The notes under the pieces are model-generated. The model worked only from the letters and a program-made list of their open reading frames with translations, was not told the DNA's origin and did not search any database. The position numbers and the translations under genes were made by a program. Below are positions 34,190 through 44,995 of a stretch of DNA of 64,000 nucleotides, one piece after another; the stretch's first letter is position 1; the number at the start of each line of letters is the position of its first letter. Source of the DNA: Boesenbergia rotunda (lineage: Eukaryota > Streptophyta > Magnoliopsida > Zingiberales > Zingiberaceae); assembly GCA_024364735.1 (NCBI GenBank), contig JAGFNQ010009534.1, positions 1 through 64,000 on the forward strand. Reading direction: 5' to 3'.

Positions 34190-34508
34190 AATCCTTGAGA
34201 GCCACAATATATGTTGTAGGTTCAGATAGAGTAGTGTCAATGATAGCGGTGAGTCCAAAGCAAGGATTAGGTCGATAGACATTGTTTTTGGAACGGGTCG
34301 CCATAGGATGGATGTTGGTGTCAGATGCAGGTTGAACTAGAGAAGCAAGAGAGGGTGGAACTACTGCTGGGGTTGACACTATAGGTAGAGGCTCAACAAG
34401 AAGAAGTTTAGCAAGTGGAGGCTCGACAATGGCTGGCTAGTGAATAACTGATGGTATGGAGCATGGATTAAAGGAGCAAATAGGTGAAGAATCAATAACA
34501 CAGGAATC
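34190..34508 (-). pseudogene. Old Copia element Z: linker between integrase and reverse transcriptase
   Basis: The minus strand reads a proline/serine-rich linker ending in HPMATRSKNNVYRPNP, the usual lead-in to Copia reverse transcriptase (relatives read MxTRSKxGIxKP). It joins to 26760 across element H and to 44199 across element E. Confidence 0.8.
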
Positions 34509-35971
34509 TGTGGGGACCGGTGCCGTCGATAGAGGGGGGAGTGAATATCGACCGTAAAATCTTTTGCAGAAACTTGTAAACTTTCATTCGTTCTGGACAC
34601 AAAGTTAGTAGCACAGCAGAAAACAAAACGGAAAAAGTAAAGGATGACACAAATTGCACACGGGATTTTACTTAGTTCCCGACCCCCCAGGGTCAGTACA
34701 TCCAAGGCCTAAGCACGGGAACGCCCGTCCGCTAATGGTCTCCTTCCCGGACTTTTCGGAGGTAGAGAACCTCGTCTTATAGTGCAAGATTTACAATCAC
34801 AAATATTAAAGAACTTAAGTACTGAAAGTAAATCAAACCAAATGAAAAAGGTCGAAGACTCGGCCGATCTGGATCTCTGAAGTGCCGCGCACTTCCTCCC
34901 GAAGCCTCCTTGGTCACAGAGCTTCGTCTTTAGCGCTTTGTCATCACTTGGAAAGCTCAGAATGATCTTGGAATGTTGTGTTCTGAGTTGAGGGGTCGAG
35001 GCCCCTTTTATAGGCTTCCTTGGTGCGCCTGTGTTAAAGGAGGTGCCTCATAGAGCTTGGCCAAAGCTTATCTCCGCGTTAAACTTGCAGCAGCAGATAT
35101 CCCTTTGATCCAGGGTTCCTGTGTTGAAGGAGACACCTGAATGAATGAGGTGCCTGTATCAATGAGGCGCCTGGTTCATTGAGGCGCCCTGATTGATGAG
35201 GGCGCTTAGCAGCTTGGTTTCCAGCCGCGTTGTGTGTTTGTTTGCCTGCTTTGTCTTCCATTTTAGGTACCTGCAAGATACATAAATAAAAGGCAAACAT
35301 GCAGATAATCTTAACCTTAAGGATTTGGTTCTGACTTCGGATTTCTGCGAAACCCTAGGTCGAACCGACGCCTAAGTTCCCACCCCCAGGAACGCGCCTT
35401 TCACCTACTCCTCTCAGGAGATGGTTGCCACCCGGCTCATCTGGTTGGACTTTTGCTTAGCCTTCGATACTCTCGAACCTCGAGACGTCTGAACCTCGAC
35501 CCGTCTCTACTTCTATCCTTAGTCATCGCTCAGCTAAGTTGCTCAATCCCTCAGACTAAGACTTCGTGCCCAAACCCTAGGTCCAGGACTTCGGCGCCCA
35601 ACCCTCGGCTAGGACTTAGTGCTCAATTCCTCAAACCAGGTCTTCGGTGCCCAACCCTCGGCTAGGACTTAGTGCCCAATTCCTCGAACCAGGTCTTCGT
35701 GCCTAACCCTCGGCCAGGACTTAGTGCTCAATTCCTCGAACTAGGTCTTCGTGCCCAACCCTTGGTCAGGACTTAGTGCCCAATCCATGATCAGGACTTA
35801 GTGCCCAATTCTTCGAACCAGGACTTCGTGCCTAGGATAACTAGGACTTTGGTTCACTTTGGTCCAGTTTTCTTGACTACCCTTCCTTGTTCAATGTATC
35901 ACTGACTTAAGTATATTGTTAAACATTGAAATACTTAGAGGAGGGCATCACTGATGCAACTTGCACCAACA
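34509..35971 (-). repeat. 3' LTR of element E (family B)
   Basis: 1.46 kb. On the minus strand it starts TGTTGGTGCAAG (35971), carries a hairpin/tandem array of GGACTTAGTGC-type units (35840-35560), GGCGCC repeats (about 35215-35120), promoter GCCTATAAAAGGGG near 35015, the R-U5 hairpin 34705-34670, and ends CCCCACA at 34509. Confidence 0.9.
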
Positions 35972-37848
35972 ATCTCCCCCTTTTTGATGTTTGACAATAT
36001 CTTAAGCTAGATTGGATGAAGAGGCTAAACCTTGGGATAAAATGAAAACAAAATTGAACTAAATTTTGAAACCCCATTTTGATTTTTTGGGAGAAAATTC
36101 TAACTTCAGCTCACTCTCCCCCCTTTTTGAAAAAAAAACATTTTGATTTCATTTGATCCTTTGGTAAGAGAGATTATTTCATTTGATCCTTTGGTAAGAG
36201 AGAAAAAAATTTTCAAAAAAATTCTAACTTAAGTGCACTCTCCCCCTTTGTCATACATCAAAAATCACCAAAAACACTTGCACCAACAATGAAAACAATT
36301 TTTTTCTTTTGGCAGTACTTAGTATAAGTCATTGAAAGCATAGCAAAGAGCTAGTTAAAAATAATAATTGCACCAAAAAAGTTACACTTTGAAAAGTACT
36401 GAGCAATTTGGAAAAATATTTTGTATTTGTAGGAAAATATTTAAACTTTGGAAAAATTCTTGTCTTAGAAAAACTTTCATTTAGAAAAGATTTTTCAAAA
36501 GATTACACTCATAAAAGGATTTTTTACTAAACACGTAGTGCATTTCGAAGAATACTGTGAAAAATGTTTAAAAAAACTTGAAAGATATTTTACACTTAAC
36601 ACATTTTCACTTTGAAAAAGATAGAAAAAATTATTCTTTGAAACATATTAGTATTTGAAAAAGAGCTGTACTTTTTGAAAAAATATATTAAACTTTTTGA
36701 AAATATGCAAGTACTTTTTGAAAAATGCATTGAACTTTTAAAAATGCAAGTATTTTTGCGAAATATATTGAACTTTGAAAATTGCAAGTACTTTTTTGAA
36801 AATTATTGAGTTTTTAAAAAATATAAGTATTTTTGAAAAATATGTATTTTGATGGATCTATATTTTGCAAAATATGTACTTTGAAAAAATCTGTACTTTG
36901 AGAAATATTTGCCCTTTTTGAGAAATATTAACACTTTTGAAAACTATTATGCATTTTTAAAACATATAAGTACTTTTAAAAGACATTATGCATTTTTGAA
37001 AAATATAAGTATTTTTAAAAGATATTATGCATTTAAAAAAAGACATATAAGTACTTTTAAAAGACATTTTGTACATATTACATAAATATTATTTTGAAAA
37101 CATAATACTTTACTTGACTTGGTTTCTTTTCCAGTTTGACACAATCCTAAGAAACCTTGTTAACTGCAAGGACGTTTTCCTAAGTGTTCTGGAAATTCTT
37201 CCAAATTCAAGTAAGTATTATTTCCTAAAAAAATGATAAGATAAAACTAATTTTTAAAACGATAGTATTTTGAAAGAAACAATTACTTATGTTTTCAAAA
37301 AGATTTTGGAAATATAGTGCATGAAAAAATATTTTGAAAATGTTCAATAATTCTTTTAATTTGACCTCCCCCTAAACTTGACCCAGTCCTAGGAAGCTTG
37401 TTGACTACAAGCGATCTTCCTCTGAGTCTTAAGGTTTGATTCAAATTATAAGAACTATCTAATAATTTTAAAAAAAAATATCAGAAATAATTTCTTTTGA
37501 TTTAGACTCCCCCTAAATTTGACACATCCTAGGAGTCCTTTTAGATCATGAAGTAGACCTCCTCTGTATCTTTAGGGGTTATCAAAATCAATAGAATGAA
37601 CGATATTTTGAGTGTGGTAATTCTCAAAGAGACACTTTTCGAAAAAAGCAATTCAGAATGATGATAATTTAAAGCATAAACCTTTTTCGAAAACATAAGT
37701 GATAGTAAATAAAGCACAGTTTTTGGGAAAAAAATTTAAGAGAATAAGACACTCCCCCTGTATCCAACACCGTTTGACTCTATCTAAGTGTCTTAAGGGA
37801 CTTTAGTGTTGACCTAAGAGGCTTGTGTCTAATTGTGTAGGTCAAACA
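35972..37848 (-). other. 3' untranslated region of element E with repeated polypurine/hairpin units
   Basis: A/T-rich, no gene. On the minus strand several units (around 37840-37740, 37580-37500, 37440-37370 and 37200-37130) each contain a hairpin such as GGAAGATC/GCTTCC and most a polypurine stretch like TTTAGGGGGAG. The true polypurine tract lies next to the LTR at 35972-35984. The zone 36400-37100 is a degenerate repeat of ATTTTGAAAAAT-like phrases. Confidence 0.7.
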
Positions 37849-40407
37849 TGTAACGACCCACCTTCTGGTACTATGGCTTTAAGGCGGATCGCTACTACTA
37901 ACTGACTAACTAGCTGACTGATTACTGATCATTGTTTTCTTTTAATGCTAAACGGAGAATTTAAAAAAACTTATTTCACTATTTACTGAACTAACAATTC
38001 ATAATCATGTTAAAAGTACTAACCAGCCAAAATAAAACAAAAATTTTAATTTTATTAGCTTGGCAGGATTTGATCCCCCAACGGCAACCTGCATGACTGA
38101 AGCACTAACCAACAGCTCTACATCACATTGTGTTGTAAACTGTCACCAGTCGACTGGTATTCTATCAGTCGACTGCCCGAGGCGACGAAGCCTTCTGTAC
38201 GATTTTGTTACTGGTCCCAGTCGACTACCCAGTCTACCAGTCGACTGGTATCTGTCGCAGTCGACTGGTAGTTCTGAAATCTGAAAATTCAGATTCCAGA
38301 AACGTGCCAAGTCAACCCACTTCGTGCCAAACCCCCCCCCCCACACACACACAAACTCATATTTAAGCTTACTAACAGATATACAATGATTCTAAGCCAT
38401 ATTCTACATGTTTCCATGACATTAAAGCATACTTTAACCATTTCTAAGCATCAAATTAGAAACATGAACTTTGTATCAACTTGCTACTAAAACTAGGCAT
38501 TGTTTCGGTCTAGATGCATCAATAGTAGCAGTATAATATCAGAAATGGTTCCATGGCCTTAAACCATTCATTTTACTACTAATTAACATGCATTTGGAAT
38601 GTATCATCCAACATATCACATGTAGAAGCTAACAACATGTCAAAGTATAACTAGAGACATGCACTTGAATGTATCACTCAACATATCACATGTAGAAGCT
38701 AACAACATGTTAAAGTATAACTAGAAACATGCACTTGAATGTATCACTCAACATGACAAAGGTACTTAAGATGCGGAAAATAGTAAACATGACAAGGAAC
38801 TAATTCATTTAACATTCTTAATAACATGTCCTCTTAATGCAAGTTCCCAAGGTTCTTTCATTCCAAGTTTCCACCATCACACACTCCACCATCATCCCTG
38901 TCGCTTTCGCTACTCTATTTTTCCTTTGCCATTATCTGCAGTATAAGGAAAAATGAAACTATAAGCATAAAGCTTAGTAAGTACCATCCTACTCACAAAA
39001 CAATGCATATCTCGAAACTCATGCTTTTGAAAACACATGTAGGAAAAACATATCATGTTTGTTATTTATTCTTGCTAAAACATATAATCTAAACAAATAT
39101 CATGGCATACTCATCATACTAAGCACATGAACTAAATCATATTCTTATAACTAAATTCACATGACATTTATAGAATTTACTGAACTAAGCAGGATCTTAA
39201 AAGCTGTTTTCACTTAAAGTTATTACTGAACTTTTGAAACTTATACATATAATAAGTGAAAATAATAATCATGCTGCTGTGGGCCCGGCAATGTACTGCT
39301 AATGCGTGCATCCCTAAATAGTTCCGAGGTAGCTAATCCCGAACCCATTAGGGTACTACTACTAGGCAAACTAGGAGCCTAGGGGCAACTAGGAGCCCAC
39401 CCATGGACGAACTAGAGTCCAAGCACATGCCATAAAAAGTAAAATACTTTCATAAATATTCTTTTCTTTAACCTTGCATCTACTAGGCGATCTAGAGCCT
39501 AGGGGCAACTAGGAGCCCACCCAATGGATGAACTAGGGTCCATAAACATCAAGCAAGGGTAGCTAATTTCATAACATGCTAAAACTCATATTAGAGCTTC
39601 TTACATTTCCTCGAGCACCTTGCGTGCCTAAAACTCTCCTTTTTCATTTAAGGACACTTCCTAGGCACTCGACGGTGCGTCTAAACCCCAAACTAAAGGG
39701 GGAAGCACGTCCAGCCCATCTAGTGGTGCCCTTAAAGTCGGTAGAGAGTGTAGATCTGCACATAGGAACATAAACTTGCAATTAGATAAAACTAAGGCGT
39801 TTAGGCAGACAAACGAAGCTACTTATACTGCAGGTGAGGGGTACTTATATCCTACGCTTGTTCTTACAACTCTAGGGCGTAGGGTTTAGGGAGAGGGAAG
39901 GTCCTTAGAGTCTCGGAGAGGTTCTAATGACGAACTACTCCTTGAGACGATCCCCTAGCGCGCCCTCCTTCTTGAATCCGCCCCACACAAGCCTTGGACT
40001 CCTCCTTGCTTTGTCGTGAGTGAGGGAGAGAGGGAGACTCGAGAGAGGGAGAGGAAAATCGTGAGAGAGAGAGAGAGTCGGCGGTGAGAAGATGAGGGAA
40101 AGAATAAACCTAAAAACCCTTAAGTTTTCCTTTTATACTTATGGAAAAATTTAACTAACATCACCTTATTTATCCTGTCCTTTATTTTGTTTCAATCAAA
40201 ACATATCATCCCATTTGGTAAGCCTATTCTTCTCTTATGCTATAGGTCTAGAGGTCAAACCTGACTTAAATTTTTTTACTGCGTATTCTATTTTTATTCC
40301 TTTTTGCCTTATTTGTCCACGAAAAAATTTTATAAAAATATCCATAAATTCAGAATTAATTCTACGATATTTCTAAAATTAGTTTTTGAGAATTTTCGGG
40401 CATTACA
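37849..40407 (-). repeat. Solo LTR of a Ty3/gypsy element, Tekay-like
   Basis: About 2.56 kb from TGTAACGACC to GGGCATTACA. On the minus strand it begins TGTAATGCCC and ends GGTCGTTACA, the ends I associate with Tekay/Del chromovirus LTRs. Flanks AAACA and AAATA form a 5-bp duplication with one mismatch. It includes a cluster of the palindrome CAGTCGACTG (38148-38266), a tRNA-like segment (38055-38130), and GA-rich purine sequence at 40017-40080. No internal region, so it is the product of LTR-LTR recombination. Confidence 0.8.
38055..38130 (-). other. tRNA-like segment within the gypsy solo LTR
   Basis: On the minus strand an A-box-like TAGAGCTGTTGGTTAGTGC is followed about 25 bases later by a B-box-like GGGATCAAATCC. 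The acceptor stem and a normal anticodon arm cannot be formed convincingly, so I do not call a tRNA gene. It could be an internal RNA polymerase III promoter relic or a tRNA-derived insertion. Confidence 0.4.
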
Positions 40408-41620
40408 AAATAATTTTCAAAAAGATATAATTTTGAAAATCTATCATATATAATCAATTAGACAAGCATGAAATCCATAAAAATATTATTATGTTAAAGC
40501 ACTATTTTGAAAATAGATTTTTAGAAAAAATTCTAAGAATTTTGGAAAATATTTTTGAAAAATATTTTTTACTTTATTAGTCCTTAACATCTCACCCAAT
40601 CTAGATGTCTCAATACAAGCAAGCATGGTTGCCTTATGGGTGCATTGTGAGATGCTTGAATCATTTTTCTTAATTAATTGTTAAATCTAAGATTTAATCG
40701 AAACTTGTGTTAGATTCAAATTTATCAAATAGTAAAGTAAATTTGATTTTCGGTAATCGGCTTCCAGGTCTTGGCGAGGCACAGAGGCCTTCTTTGGCTG
40801 TAGCCTTATTGGAGCAATAACTCTTTCCTTGACAAAGCCTTTTATCGAAAATTTATTTTCAAATTACTTCTTGAAAAATTTTAGTTAACTAGCTTAGATT
40901 ATGGATCGGTAGCTTCGGCTAGTTCCACCAGACGGCTTCCCTAACGTACTATCATCTCACCTCCACCTAATACTATGTTGGTCAAGTTTCAACTAATCCT
41001 TTTCCTATAGCCGTTCTAAATCATGCATAAAATTAATCATGAATGACATGTCATAAATTTAAAAACATAGCAGATACATGGCATGGTAGTTATGCATGAT
41101 TCAAACAAATCAAGACATTTTACTTAAGTTTCTAATAATGTATCAAATTCCCGATTTGATACATGTCGTGTGAACCCGTGAATATGTCAACCCACTTTGA
41201 CATATTTAATTTTATTAAATTAATTATTGCGATTTAGGTAAGATTTTATTTAGTTCGAGTTTAAGTTATTTAAGAATTAATTGGAGTTGAATTGATTAAG
41301 GATTAATTGAAGTTGTTTAATTAAGAATTAATTGAAGTTGAATTAATTAAGAATTAATTGAAGTTGAATTAATTAAGGATTAATTAGTTAAGGTTTAAAA
41401 TTAAGGTTAAAAATTAGTTAAGATTTAAGTTTAAGTTATTTAGAGTTAAATTAATTTTTAAAAAATAATTAAAGTTAAATTAATTAGCAATTAATTTGAC
41501 TTTAATTAAAGATTATTTAAAATAATTTAAAAATTAAAGTTGAAATAATTAAATATTAATTAAAGTTAAAGATTAATGACATAATTAAGGAAAAAAATTA
41601 ATTAATGTTTAATTAAGGTT
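40408..41620 (-). other. Conserved spacer and A/T-rich repeats of element E
   Basis: No gene. Bases 40560-41000 carry the blocks shared with the gag-pol spacers of A and C, including the hairpin 40588-40654 and the block at 40765-40840. From 41270 to 41390 there is a tandem repeat of about 27 bases built on GAATTAATTGAAGTTGAATT. Confidence 0.7.
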
Positions 41621-42627
41621 TTATGGATTTGATTTATGTTTCAAAATTTCTGAGTTACTTAAAAGTTGTGGGTTTAATTTCTTCATTTTCATTATCTCGA
41701 AAATATCTGATTCATTTATTACTTCTTCTTTATTTAATTTTTCGAGTTTTTCTAACAATTTTGATTTGTTTGATTTTTTGTAAATTTTATTAACTATAGC
41801 CTTGATCTCAGAGAATTCAATTTCCTCCTCATCCTTATCATTAAAATCACATCCTTCTATATCTTCATAGTAGGTGGAGTAATTTGGGCCACTAGTTAAT
41901 ATTTCAGGATTATCCAGGAGAATAATTAAATTATTATCTAAAAGAATTTCATCTCTAATATCTTCAGAAATATTTTCAATGTTATCCTTAACATCATCTT
42001 TAATATCCTCAAAAATATTTTCAGAAAAATCATGTTTATCCTCAGAAATATCTTCAATATTTTCAAGATTAATCTCAAAATTTTCAGAATTAATTTCAGA
42101 ATTATTATTTACATTTTCAGATTTAATTTCAGAATTATCAGTAAAAATTATCAGAATTAATTTTAACATTATCAGTAAGATTATCAGAATTAATTTTAGC
42201 ATTATCAGTAAGATTATCAGAATTAATTTTAGCAATTATTGAATTGACATTAAGGATTAAACAGTTAATTTCTGAAATCTTAACATTATCTACATTTTGT
42301 AACTGATCATGCAAAATATTGATTTGACTATTTACAAAATTTAACTTTTCAGAAAAATTATCTAAATTATCTACATAGGATAGTACAGGAATTTGAAAGT
42401 TTTTTCGAACGTAAATTTTGCGTACCTTTCTCGGACACTTATTTTTGTAGTGTCCGTACTTTTCGCATATGAAGCACCGTATTTGACTTTTATCCCTCCA
42501 GACTCCGGGCGCTGGTGCCTCCTTTGCTTCCGATGAAGAACGAGTTTTACGAGTAGGACACTAATTTTTATAGTGTCCTCTCTCCCTGCACTTGAAACAT
42601 ATAATATGGAATTTAAAAAATTGACAT
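41621..42627 (-). pseudogene. Double zinc-knuckle, acidic-tail protein of element E
   Basis: The minus strand has ATG at 42627 and, close behind, two CCHC knuckles: CFKCRERGHYKN followed by a stop and C, then CFICEKYGHYKNKC. The region after the second knuckle is Asn/Asp/Ser-rich with a tandem 11-residue repeat (KINSDNLTDN plus one residue; DNA 42130-42240), then a long Glu/Asp/Asn tail ending at 41621. Defects: an extra T just after the ATG, TAG inside the first knuckle, and an extra T near 42148. No capsid domain precedes the knuckles. Element K encodes a shorter homologue. Likely an RNA-binding protein; role unknown. Confidence 0.75.
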
Positions 42628-42732
42628 TAAAAAAAATGTACCTGATTCACCGCTGGGCTCCCCCTCAACTCCTGGCGTCTTTGCTCCGTCGACGGTTAGT
42701 CCGGTGAAGAGCGACCAGGCTCTGATACCACT
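42628..42732 (-). other. Leader and primer-binding site of element E
   Basis: The minus strand has TGGTATCAGAGCC just after the LTR, then TCGCTCTTCACCGG, a phrase also present after the PBS of the TRIM element J (49935-49956). Confidence 0.8.
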
Positions 42733-44198
42733 TGTGGGGACCGATGCCGTCGATAGAAGGGGAGGGGTGAATATCGACCGTAAAAACTTTTGCGGAAACT
42801 CGTAAACATTCGTTCGTTCTAGACACAGAGTTAATAGCGCAGCGGAAAAGAAAACGGAAAAAGTAATGGACGACACAAATTGCACACGGGATTTTTACTT
42901 GGTTCCCGACCCCCCAGAGTCGGTACATCCAAGGCCTAAGCACGGGAATGTCCGTCCACTAATGGTCTCCTTTCCAGAGTTTCCGGAGGCGGAGAAACCC
43001 GTCTTACAGTGCAAGATTTATAATCACAAATATTAAAGAACTTAAGTACTGAAAGTAAATCAAACCAAATGAAAAAGGTCGAAGACTCGGCCGATCTGGA
43101 TCTCCGAAGTACCACGCACTTCCTCCCGGAGCCTCCTTGGTCGCAGAGCTTCGTCTTTAATGCTTTGTCATCACTCGGAAAGCTCAGAATAATCTTGGAA
43201 TGTTGTGTTCTGAGTTGAGGGGTCGAAGCCCCTTTTATAGGCTTCCTTGGGGTGCTTGTGTTGAAGGAGGCACCTCACAAGGCTTGGTCAAAGCTTATCT
43301 CCGAGCCGAACTCGCAGCAGCAGATAACCCTTTGATTCAGGGTGCCTATGTTGAAGGAGGCACCTGAATGAATGAGGCGCCTGTATCAATGAGGCGCCTA
43401 GTTCATTGAGGCGCCCTGATTGATGGGGGCGCCTAGCAGCTTAGTTTCCAGCCGCGTTGTGTGTTTGTTTGCCTGCTTTGTCTTCCATTTTAGGTACCTG
43501 CAAGATACATAAATAAAAGGCAAACATGCAGATAATCTTAACCTTAAGGATTTGGTTCTGACTTCGAATTTCTGCGAAATCCTAGGTCGAACCGACGCCT
43601 AAGTTCTCACCCCCAGGAACGCGCCTTTCACCTACTCCTCTCAGGAGATGGTTGCCACCCGGCTCATCCGGTTAGACTTTTGCTTAGCCTTCGATACTCT
43701 CAGATTTTGAGACGTCTGAACCTCAACTCGTCTCTACTTCTGTCCTTAGTCATCGCTCAGCTATGTTGCTCAATCCCTCGGACCAAGACTTCGTGCCCAA
43801 ACCCTAAGTCCAGGACTTCAGTGCCCAACCCTCGACTAGGAATTAGTGCCCAATTCCTCGAACCAGGTCTTCGGTGCCCAACCCTCGGCCAGCACTTAGT
43901 GCCCAATTCCTCGAACCAGGTCTTCATGCCCAACCCTCGGCCAGGACTTAGTGCCCAATTCCTCGAACTAGGTCTTCGTGCCCAACCCTTGGTCAGGACT
44001 TAGTGCCCAATCCATGATCAGGACTTAGTGTCCAATTCTTCGAACCAGGACTTCGTGCCTAGGATAACTAGGACTTTGGTACACTTTAGTCCAGTTTTCT
44101 TGACTACCCTTCCCTTGTTCAATGTATCACTGACTTAAGCATATTGTCAAATATTGAAATACTTAGAGGAGGACATCACTGATGCAACTTGCACCTCA
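42733..44198 (-). repeat. 5' LTR of element E (family B)
   Basis: 1.47 kb, matching 34509-35971. R-U5 hairpin at 42898-42933. The terminal bases on the right read GCACCTCA instead of GCACCAACA, a small change at the LTR start. Confidence 0.88.
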
Positions 44199-44965
44199 GA
44201 TTCAGTGGGTCGGGCCCTTCCTGCCCCCAAGTTAGCCTCCTACTTCGTCTTACCATTAGATTACTTTTTTGGCCATTGCAAAGATTTCGCTGCGCTCTAG
44301 TTTTCCCCACCAACAGAATCCTCCAGAGGTATACTAGATAGTTCTCCAAGAAAAGGTCCAACACTAGACCCACCACTAGCAAAAAAACAACATGACGAGA
44401 GACAAAGACTTTTCCAAAAGAGGACTTATAGCATAGATAGGCACTCTACATAAGAGAGTAACCAAGGAAGATATAGGGTGAAGATCGGTGTGCAAGTTTA
44501 TGAAAAGTATAGGGACGAAGCCAGGGATAGCAGAGACAACCAAAAATACGAAGTTTGGATAGATTTGGTAGGGAGGCCAAGAGACACTCAAAGGAAGATT
44601 TGTATGAGAGATTATGTTTGGATAGTTGATTAATAAGATAGATGGCAGTGGCAAAGCCAAAGGGCCAGAACTAAGTAGGAACAAACACATGATGAAGAAG
44701 CGCAAGATCGATTTCAACAATATGGCGGTGACGATGTTCAGAGAAACTATTATGTTCAAGAGTATGAGGGGGAGTGGTCAAGTGGGAAATTTCATACAAA
44801 CTAAGAAATTCTTTTAATGCACGAAATTCACCACCATTGATATAAGGTGAGGATAGGATGATTAAACTATTTCTGAGACTTAAAGCATTGGAATACAAAA
44901 AGGACATCTAATTTGCTTTCTAAGGGATATAGCCAAATATATTTACTGTAATGATCAATAAATAT
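44199..44965 (-). pseudogene. Old Copia element Z: integrase fragment
   Basis: Minus-strand frames, broken by frameshifts, give the integrase core (FIDHYSKYIWLYPLESK), the block GEFRALKEFL with TTPPHTLEHNSFSEHRHRHIVE, and the downstream region equivalent to the catalytic-core end (pieces of FATAIYLINQ and the LRIFGC-like segment). Continues to 50168 across the TRIM and to 34508 across element E. Confidence 0.82.
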
Positions 44966-44995
44966 TGTTAAGACCAAAAGGAATTTAGATATCTT
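44966..44995 (-). repeat. 3' LTR of TRIM J, distal piece
   Basis: The first 30 bases (plus-strand order) match 49972 onward. The last five, ATCTT, are the target duplication made by solo LTR I. Confidence 0.8.

Larger units (their letters stand above)
34509..44198 (-). mobile_element. Non-autonomous retrotransposon E encoding only a zinc-knuckle protein
   Basis: Two family-B LTRs (34509-35971 and 42733-44198) in minus orientation flank PBS, a zinc-knuckle/acidic protein gene, the conserved spacer, a 3' UTR with repeated polypurine stretches, and the polypurine tract. Flanks are GAATC and GATTC, a duplication with one mismatch, in element Z. There is no capsid domain and no pol. A Ty3/gypsy solo LTR (37849-40407) has landed in it later. 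Same design as element K at 57894. Confidence 0.85.
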
